A stretch of DNA of 56,565 nucleotides from Ruminococcus sp. (GTDB taxonomy: Bacteria > Bacillota > Clostridia > Oscillospirales > Ruminococcaceae), in contig JAJBTZ010000018.1 of NCBI GenBank assembly GCA_020860605.1, forward strand, positions 1 to 56,565, given 5' to 3'. The translations under genes and the position numbers were made by a program. The notes under the pieces were generated by a model that was not told where the DNA came from, did no database searches, and was given only the letters and a program-made list of their open reading frames with translations. Positions 49,405 to 56,565 of the stretch are shown here, piece after piece. The number at the start of each line of letters is the position of its first letter. Positions within the stretch are counted from its first letter, which is position 1.

Positions 49405-49434
49405 AGCCCTTGCAGGATTGCTCCCGCAAAGGCT
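49405..49434 (-). terminator. Hairpin before the HNH operon
   Basis: AGCCTTTGCGGGA...TCCTGCAAGGGCT on the minus strand, followed by TTTTATT: a partial terminator between the DUF1492-like gene and the small basic gene. Confidence 0.6.
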
Positions 49435-49528
49435 CATCTATATTTTTTCTGCTGATTATATCATACCACGAAAAAGACATGGACACAAGTGGACAAAAGC
49501 GGACAAAGCTGGGCATTTCGGGCGTCCT

Positions 49529-49954
49529 TTAAATCTGAATTGGGTTTTCTGGCATCACCACATGGGTGAGTGCATTTCCATGCCAACGTCTGACCGTGCG
49601 AGGGTCTGCATACATTGTCATCCCAATTTCTTCCCACGTCATGCAGTCCACATAGCGATAGCGGAGTACCATCCGCTCATCTGTGTCTTGCACTGAGTCA
49701 ATGGTCAGACGAATCTGCGTTTTCAAAGTGACCAGTTGGTCTATTTCTTCATTAATGGTCTTTTCTAGTGCCATGATTTTTTCAACCTGTTTTACAAACG
49801 GCGCGTTTGTATTTCTGTTTGCTTTGTTGCGTTCCTCGAAGCCGGGAGAAGAAATACTCTGGGACATTTGTCGAAGCCTGTTCAGTTCCGTTATATCCGA
49901 GTTAATCCTCTGGTCCAGTCGATATGCCTGTGATAAATATTCTTTAGCTGTCAT
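49529..49954 (-). CDS. DUF1492/ArpU-like phage late-gene regulator
   Basis: A 141-residue protein with a long coiled coil (VEKIMALEKTINEEIDQLVTL) followed by a sigma-4-like helix-turn-helix, LRYRYVDCMTWEEIGMTMYADPRTVRRWHGNA. Relatives control late transcription in Firmicutes phages. It overlaps the preceding gene by four bases. It is probably useless now that the late genes are gone. Confidence 0.8.
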   Translation of the reverse strand: MTAKEYLSQAYRLDQRINSDITELNRLRQMSQSISSPGFEERNKANRNTNAPFVKQVEKIMALEKTINEEIDQLVTLKTQIRLTIDSVQDTDERMVLRYRYVDCMTWEEIGMTMYADPRTVRRWHGNALTHVVMPENPIQI

Positions 49955-50280
49955 ATTTTATCTGACTCCTCCTTCAATTTCTGAAATACTGCAGCTCCAT
50001 CTGTTTCTGAAAGCATCTGATACCAATGTGAATGGAAGAACAGTTCTATGGATTTGATTTCATATCGATGTTCGTAACATTTGTCCTCCCATCTTTTGTG
50101 AAGACCTTTCTTCTTTGACACCTTTTTTTCGCCATTCTTCACGGGTGGCTTCGGAGGGTCGGGTGGAGGTTCACAAGAAAGCAACTCTTTCAAAACTTTA
50201 GTTTCTTCCAAGTAGTCCTGTGCCGCTTGGACTATAATTGCCTGACACAACCTCTCAACGGCTTTATCCTTATTCTTCAT
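49951..50280 (-). CDS. Phage protein of unknown function
   Basis: A 109-residue protein with a helical N-terminus (ERLCQAIIVQAAQDYLEE), a proline-rich basic linker (PPDPPKPPVKNGEKKVSKKK) and a helical end. It overlaps both neighbours by four bases, showing tight coupling in the phage early operon. No known family. Confidence 0.7.
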   Translation of the reverse strand: MKNKDKAVERLCQAIIVQAAQDYLEETKVLKELLSCEPPPDPPKPPVKNGEKKVSKKKGLHKRWEDKCYEHRYEIKSIELFFHSHWYQMLSETDGAAVFQKLKEESDKI

Positions 50281-51650
50281 CCCTTGACCTCCTCCACAGT
50301 TGCCTTGACTGCTTCAATAAGAGCCGCTTGGGAATGGTCTTTCTTTTCAAGTGCTTTTAAAATCCGCTCGTCAATCGTGTCCTTGCAGACGATGTGCTGA
50401 ATAACCACCGTCTTGGAACTTTGTCCCTGTCTGTACAGTCTCGCTATGGTTTGTTGGTAAAGTTCAAGCGACCACGTTATTCCGAACCATACCATTGTCG
50501 AACCGCCGTCCTGCAGGTTCAAACCGTGACCGGCAGAAGCAGGATGCACCAGAGCCACAGGGAGCTTTCCTTCGTTCCACCGCCGGATGCTTTCTTCGGA
50601 ATCAAGCTTCATGTACTCAACGCCAAGCTTGTCCAGCCTTTCAATGATTCTCTGGTAATCGTGCTTGAACCAGTATGCCACCATCAGTGGCTTTCCGCAC
50701 ATTGACTCGATGATGTCCTCAAGTGCATCAAGCTTTCGGTCGTGAATTCGTGTGACCTCGCCGTTGTCCGAATAAACAGCACCGTTCGCCATCTGGGACA
50801 ACTTGCCGGATAAAGCTCCTGCGTTTGCCGCCGTGACCTCGTTCTCTCCACAAGAGAGAATGAGGTCTTTTTTCATGCTCTCATACATCTCTCTTTCTTC
50901 TTGGTCGAGATACACCGGGTACTCCGTGCTTACAAGTTCAGGCATTTCGAGGTAGTCGGTGGCTTTCATAGAAATCGTTATGTCTGAGATATTGTCATAG
51001 ATTCGCTCCTCAGCGTCTGGCAAGGGTACATAGCTGTAAACTACGGGACCGTTCATCTTGTCCGGCTTGAAGTATTCAAGTCTGTAGCGGGAGATAAATC
51101 GTCCCAGACGTTTTCCCATGTCAAGCACCTTAAACTCGGCAAACAAATCCATAAGACCGTTACTGCTCGGAGTGCCGGTCAGACCTACAATCCTGCGAAT
51201 CTTCGGACGCACCTTCATCAGCGACCGGAATCTTTGTGACTGCCACGACTTGAATGAACTCAGCTCGTCTATGACTACCATGTCAAAATCAAAAGACACT
51301 CCGCTTTCTTCAACAAGCCATGTCACATTCTCTCGGTTGATGATGTAGATGTCGGAATCTTTACGCAAAGCCTTTCTTCTCTGTTCGGGTGTTCCAACTG
51401 CCAACGAATAGCGTAGACCTTTCAACTGATCCCACTTCTCAATCTCAGCCGTCCATGTGTTTTTCGCCACTCGAAGGGGTGCGATTATGAGAACCTTGTT
51501 GACTTCAAACTCCTCGTACATAAGCCTGTTGATTGCCATCAAAGTCAAGCTCGTTTTACCCATTCCCATGTCTAACAGGATAGCGGAAACCGGGTGTTCA
51601 ACAATGAAGTCTATAGCGTACTGCTGATACGCATGGGGTTTATATATCAT
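50277..51650 (-). CDS. Phage SNF2-family helicase
   Basis: A 457-residue SF2/SNF2 ATPase: Walker A DMGMGKTS near residue 30, DEAH-like VIDELSSF, GLTGTPSSN and motif VI QTIARLYRQGQ. Start ATG 51650 (GGAGAGATTTTGG upstream), which overlaps the end of the VRR-NUC gene; the longer frame to 51665 has no ribosome site. In phages this helicase is next to a VRR-NUC nuclease and is thought to act in DNA replication or recombination. Confidence 0.9.
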   Translation of the reverse strand: MIYKPHAYQQYAIDFIVEHPVSAILLDMGMGKTSLTLMAINRLMYEEFEVNKVLIIAPLRVAKNTWTAEIEKWDQLKGLRYSLAVGTPEQRRKALRKDSDIYIINRENVTWLVEESGVSFDFDMVVIDELSSFKSWQSQRFRSLMKVRPKIRRIVGLTGTPSSNGLMDLFAEFKVLDMGKRLGRFISRYRLEYFKPDKMNGPVVYSYVPLPDAEERIYDNISDITISMKATDYLEMPELVSTEYPVYLDQEEREMYESMKKDLILSCGENEVTAANAGALSGKLSQMANGAVYSDNGEVTRIHDRKLDALEDIIESMCGKPLMVAYWFKHDYQRIIERLDKLGVEYMKLDSEESIRRWNEGKLPVALVHPASAGHGLNLQDGGSTMVWFGITWSLELYQQTIARLYRQGQSSKTVVIQHIVCKDTIDERILKALEKKDHSQAALIEAVKATVEEVKG

Positions 51651-51912
51651 CCAAAATCTCTCCAATCCGGGTCATATCGTCAAGGACATACACCTTGAAG
51701 CCGAGTTTTCTTAAGAGCTCATGTCTTGCTGTCTGAAGCGGACGTGGCTTTTTTCCTTTTGTCTTGGTTTCCACAAAGGCTACCTTCCCATCAGGCAATA
51801 AGACTATCCTGTCGGGAACCCCATCAAATCCCGGTGACACCCACTTTGGACAAATGCCACCAAGCTTTTTGACTTCAGCTACAAGCCTTTTTTCAACTGC
51901 TTTTTCTTGCAT
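51640..51912 (-). CDS. VRR-NUC domain nuclease
   Basis: A 90-residue single-domain nuclease: GFDGVPDRIVLLPDG and VAFVETKTKGKKP carry the D...E-x-K catalytic set of the VRR-NUC branch of PD-(D/E)xK enzymes, which cut branched DNA. Its 3' end overlaps the SNF2 helicase start, the normal phage order. Confidence 0.9.
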   Translation of the reverse strand: MQEKAVEKRLVAEVKKLGGICPKWVSPGFDGVPDRIVLLPDGKVAFVETKTKGKKPRPLQTARHELLRKLGFKVYVLDDMTRIGEILDDI

Positions 51913-52048
51913 AATTCAGCCTATCCTTTCTTGAGGTGTGACGGTCGTTCCAGTCAATTCTAAAAACTCTCTATAGAAGATTTTTTCTTAAAAACAGCCC
52001 TAAAGGGAGTTTTATACAGAGACCATCACGACCGTCACACTTTAACTT

Positions 52049-54316
52049 CTAAACCATAAAATCCGACTTCAAACGATGCCCAAAAACCATAGCTCCGTTG
52101 CGGTTTTTCCTCTTTTCGTAACCCGCACTTTCAAGACCGGTGTAGAAGTCAGTTGTACTTCTGGTGTACTCGCCGTTACGTTGGCAGTAGTTCCGGTACT
52201 CCAGATATAGCTCTCCAGACTTCTGTGTGTATGATGGGTCAACTTCACAACGGTCATCTATGAATATAGAAAGCCAGTCGTTGCTCTCACGGTATTTGGC
52301 AATGGCTTCCTGCACACATTTCGGCTCCTTGACAGTGAGACCACCATCAATCGCTTTCTTCGCTCCCTGTATAATCCAAGACAAAACCGCTCCGCCTGCA
52401 TTCTCATAGAGATAGTCCGAATAGTTCTTTATGTCTTTGTTGCCCTTAATCTTTGCGTTAAACGGGATGACTATAAGCCTACGCCATGTTCCTTCATCAC
52501 ACGCGCCGACTTTCGGGAGATGATTCGTGTAGAGAACGAGCATATGGGTGGGAGAGTATCTGAACGGGTCTTTGTATTTCTTTTCGGCTGCGATGTCGTC
52601 CGTAGAGCAGAGTTGCTTTACCGTTGCCGTGTTCAGTCGCATTCCTTCTTCAAGCTCCGCCGCAATGATGAGACGCTTGCCCTTAAGCTCCGCCATTTCC
52701 GGCTTGACGTTTCTCTTGCACCCAACGGTCAAAGCATCCGCCGACATACCTCCGCTGTAGTTGCCGAGAACTCTGGAGATGGTATTCCAGAACGTAGACT
52801 TGCCGTTCGAGCCTTCGCCGTATGAGATGATGAGAGCCTCAAGGTTGACTTTTCCTATAGCCGCCAATCCCACAATCTGCTGTACATAATCTATCAGTTC
52901 ATTGTCCTCACAGAAGAATCCTCGCACAGCATTCTCCCATAGTTCCTTGCCGGTGTCACTGACGGAAACCGAGGTCATCCTTGTGATGAAGTCATCAGCC
53001 CGGTGTTCTCTTGCGCCGTCAAGACCAAGTGCCAAGTCGTAAGTAGCTGTCGGGGTGTTCAGAAGATTCGGCTCCCGGTCAAAGTCGTTGATGTCTTTTA
53101 AAACCATAGGCTTTGCCGCCTGCAAAGCGGAGGTTATATATTTCATATCCCGCCGCTTCATTACGAAAGCGAGGTATTGCCTTGACGTCAAATAGGCATC
53201 GAGAAGCTTAAGCTGTTTTTCACCTCCGACTGCCTTTTCGAGTGTCTTGCCACCGGCAATAACATCCTTTTCTTCAACACCGCTCTGGACGAGAGCATCC
53301 TTTGCTATGGTCACTGCATCAAGAGCATCCTGCAACTGCAGGTCTAAGAACTCCTCACACGCTCCGACCGCCAACTGTCTTGACTCCACCCAACGGGTGC
53401 CGTCATATCGCATAAAGTCGGTTGCATCGGTGTAGGTCAGCTCGTTCCCATATTCTCGCACCAGAACCTTTGCCTGTCCGATGTCCGAGTAATCCGACGG
53501 TTTAAGCGACTTGAACTTGAAATCGTTGTTGTACTCATCCGGGGAAACATAACCGTCCTGTTTTCTGAGCTTCTCATAGAAGCGGGTTGCCGAACCCCAG
53601 ATAGAGGCAAGCTCATCCTCGTCAAGCGGAGGGTCGCACCGGTCGGCTTCTTCCATAAAAATCTCTTGGGCTTTCTTCGTGTTGCCGTATCTCTTTATAA
53701 CCCTCCCGGCAAACCTTGAAAGCGTGTTGTTCCGGCTTCCGGCTTGAATGGTTCTCGGCTTGGTGACTTCCTCGTTTGTCTCCTCAGTCTCATCCGGTTC
53801 GATGTTCTCATCAATGTTTACCCAGCCCTCGTGCCAGACAACATCTCCGGCTGTCGAACCGAATACAAACCTTGCCGCATCCAGAGCGTTTCCGTCAAAG
53901 AACGGATACTCTTTCTTGATACCTCTTTTCAGAGAAGCATAGACATCCTTGTCGGTTATCTCGGATATTGGGAAATACACATGATACTTCGGTCTCGGCT
54001 TAGCACCGTCTTTCGGGAGCATGTGGTGCCGGCTTGGAACAAGAGCATATGAGACATCAGGCATCATCCAGTCGAGCATCTCCTCAGTAATCCAGTCGTC
54101 TGGGTTTTCAGAGTGGTCATTGTCAAGGTCCATGATAACCGTGTCCGATCGAATGAAGTTGTCGTTACTTCTGTAGCTTCCTTTGTACTCAGCACACACA
54201 TGGTCAAAAGAAACTGCCTCTTTCAACTCATCTTCGCTTCTGGCTTCGACCTTAGTCGGGTACAAGCAGTTTCCGGCATTACCGTGACAGTCAGACCTGT
54301 AAATTGTGAATTTCAA
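52049..54316 (-). CDS. Phage/plasmid primase-helicase (P4 type)
   Basis: A 755-residue replication protein. The N-terminal half has a primase-like region (TVIMDLDNDHSENP near residue 60, then YHVYFPISE), and the C-terminal half the D5/P4 SF3 helicase with Walker A GEGSNGKST near 485 and the B motif LIIAAELEEG. It primes and unwinds DNA at the phage origin. The start is TTG 54316, with AAGGAGGATTCAAAA 8 bases upstream. Looks complete. The 310 bases upstream hold a large inverted repeat (54363-54462) that could be the origin. Confidence 0.9.
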   Translation of the reverse strand: MKFTIYRSDCHGNAGNCLYPTKVEARSEDELKEAVSFDHVCAEYKGSYRSNDNFIRSDTVIMDLDNDHSENPDDWITEEMLDWMMPDVSYALVPSRHHMLPKDGAKPRPKYHVYFPISEITDKDVYASLKRGIKKEYPFFDGNALDAARFVFGSTAGDVVWHEGWVNIDENIEPDETEETNEEVTKPRTIQAGSRNNTLSRFAGRVIKRYGNTKKAQEIFMEEADRCDPPLDEDELASIWGSATRFYEKLRKQDGYVSPDEYNNDFKFKSLKPSDYSDIGQAKVLVREYGNELTYTDATDFMRYDGTRWVESRQLAVGACEEFLDLQLQDALDAVTIAKDALVQSGVEEKDVIAGGKTLEKAVGGEKQLKLLDAYLTSRQYLAFVMKRRDMKYITSALQAAKPMVLKDINDFDREPNLLNTPTATYDLALGLDGAREHRADDFITRMTSVSVSDTGKELWENAVRGFFCEDNELIDYVQQIVGLAAIGKVNLEALIISYGEGSNGKSTFWNTISRVLGNYSGGMSADALTVGCKRNVKPEMAELKGKRLIIAAELEEGMRLNTATVKQLCSTDDIAAEKKYKDPFRYSPTHMLVLYTNHLPKVGACDEGTWRRLIVIPFNAKIKGNKDIKNYSDYLYENAGGAVLSWIIQGAKKAIDGGLTVKEPKCVQEAIAKYRESNDWLSIFIDDRCEVDPSYTQKSGELYLEYRNYCQRNGEYTRSTTDFYTGLESAGYEKRKNRNGAMVFGHRLKSDFMV

Positions 54317-54362
54317 TTTTGAATCCTCCTTTCAAATTTGAAAAGGACATTCCTCTTCTAAC

Positions 54363-54462
54363 AGTGATGTAGCCAAAACGCAACTTTTCCATTTTCACAT
54401 GAAAATTTTTAGAAAAAATTTCTTCGGGGAAATTGGAAAATCCCGATTTCGGCTACATCACT
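54363..54462. other. Large inverted repeat, possible origin or recombination site
   Basis: AGTGATGTAGCC at 54363-54374 is repeated inverted at 54451-54462, enclosing an AT-rich core with an inner palindrome ATTTTCA-CA-TGAAAAT and AAATTTC-TTCG-GGGAAATT. It lies between the primase and the TnpW-like gene. Candidate phage replication origin, or the junction between prophage debris and the recombinase element. Confidence 0.5.
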
Positions 54463-54628
54463 ATCAGAAAAGGGACAACCCTCTTCGGAAAGCGAGTTTA
54501 CCCCGACAGGATCCAAATCAGACGACAAATATGAGTGCAAAAAAGCCCTCGGTCAGAGTCCGAAGGATTCAACCGAGAACTAGGAAGTTAGATTATTTCG
54601 ATATTTACATTGTAGGAGGAGAAAGCCT

Positions 54629-54778
54629 ATGAAAGAGAAAACATCAACACACAAGGAGCAGACAATCATTATTATAGAGAATGCCGTCAGCGAGACAGCA
54701 AAGGAAACTGTACAGGAGAAGCTCAGGCGGCTCATACTCGTTGATGCAGAAGACCTCGTAAAATTTAAGGCATCCTGA
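54629..54778 (+). CDS. TnpW-like small protein
   Basis: A 49-residue protein, MKEKTSTHKEQTIIIIENAV at the start and TAKETVQEKLRRLIL in the helix. TAGGAGGAGAAAGCCT precedes the ATG. The pattern of a short beta strand followed by S.TAKETVQEKLRRLI matches my memory of TnpW proteins, which sit next to the large serine recombinase of Tn4451-type elements. The recombinase gene follows 78 bases later. Function unknown. Confidence 0.65.
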   Translation: MKEKTSTHKEQTIIIIENAVSETAKETVQEKLRRLILVDAEDLVKFKAS

Positions 54779-54793
54779 TGAGAATTGACTTGA

Positions 54794-56494
<1,701 letters not shown>

Positions 56495-56565
56495 CCGGTA
56501 ATATTTCTACCTTGCTATGCCGTTTAATTGCCGGGAATTGGGAATCCCTTGGTTGAACCAGCTTT

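Overview
The window looks like a chromosome segment of a gut-type Clostridia (Firmicutes; an Oscillospirales/Ruminococcaceae-like host is my best guess) carrying a large accessory island. Support: strong Shine-Dalgarno sites, sigma-A promoters with 17-base spacers, a Tn4451/TndX-type large serine recombinase with a TnpW-like partner, AbiE, DUF1292, and GC-rich stem-loop repeats in the first 3.3 kb of the kind common in such genomes. The host assignment is inference; no rRNA or tRNA is present.

Layout. 1-3300: GC-rich host-like DNA with a HAD phosphatase, an ABC exporter and dense palindromic repeats. 3400-7100: small minus-strand genes of unknown function, most preceded by a near-identical promoter and several followed by a similar hairpin (repeated promoter-gene-hairpin cassettes). 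7400-9400: AbiEi/AbiEii toxin-antitoxin pair and a broken WYL gene. 9550-9700: a 146-bp inverted-repeat element. 9767-30679: about 20 kb of minus-strand genes that read as one operon: Sel1/CFI-box protein, HerA-like ATPase, Ig-like-domain protein, transglutaminase-like protein, acidic protein plus zinc metallopeptidase, GrpE, DnaK, a J-like/zinc-ribbon/Fn3 protein, two P-loop GTPases around a GAP1-like protein, small membrane proteins, and an M50 peptidase just past the terminator. This resembles GTPase/chaperone-centred biological conflict systems.

30800-46990: a compact second system. A TPR-CHAT protease, a sigma-factor-like protein and a zinc-motif (HxxxCxxC) anti-sigma form one operon. 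Seven copies of a promoter-like motif, GGRAAAA, 12 bases, CGACT, occur at identical spacing upstream of that operon, two M50-type membrane proteins, a pair of 39-residue peptides encoded just after a ThiF/E1-like protein, a degenerate AAA/VirD4-like ATPase pair, an exonuclease and a broken Sel1 gene. The model I infer is that a trigger activates CHAT, CHAT cleaves the anti-sigma, and sigma then switches on modified or pore-forming peptides and nucleic-acid-directed effectors. A candidate small RNA with its own promoter and terminator lies at 30826-30990.

47000-56565: mobile-element debris. A DUF1292 gene is interrupted by a 954-bp remnant of an element whose serine recombinase gene appears to carry its attachment site inside its own coding sequence. 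Next come a truncated prophage early module (cos-like region, HNH, DUF1492-like, SNF2 helicase, VRR-NUC, P4-type primase) and the intact TnpW-like/serine recombinase end.

Caution: several genes are split by single-base shifts, some in short homopolymers (C5 at 22918, A5 at 32847, A6 at 46356). These may be assembly errors, phase variation or real decay; raw reads would decide.
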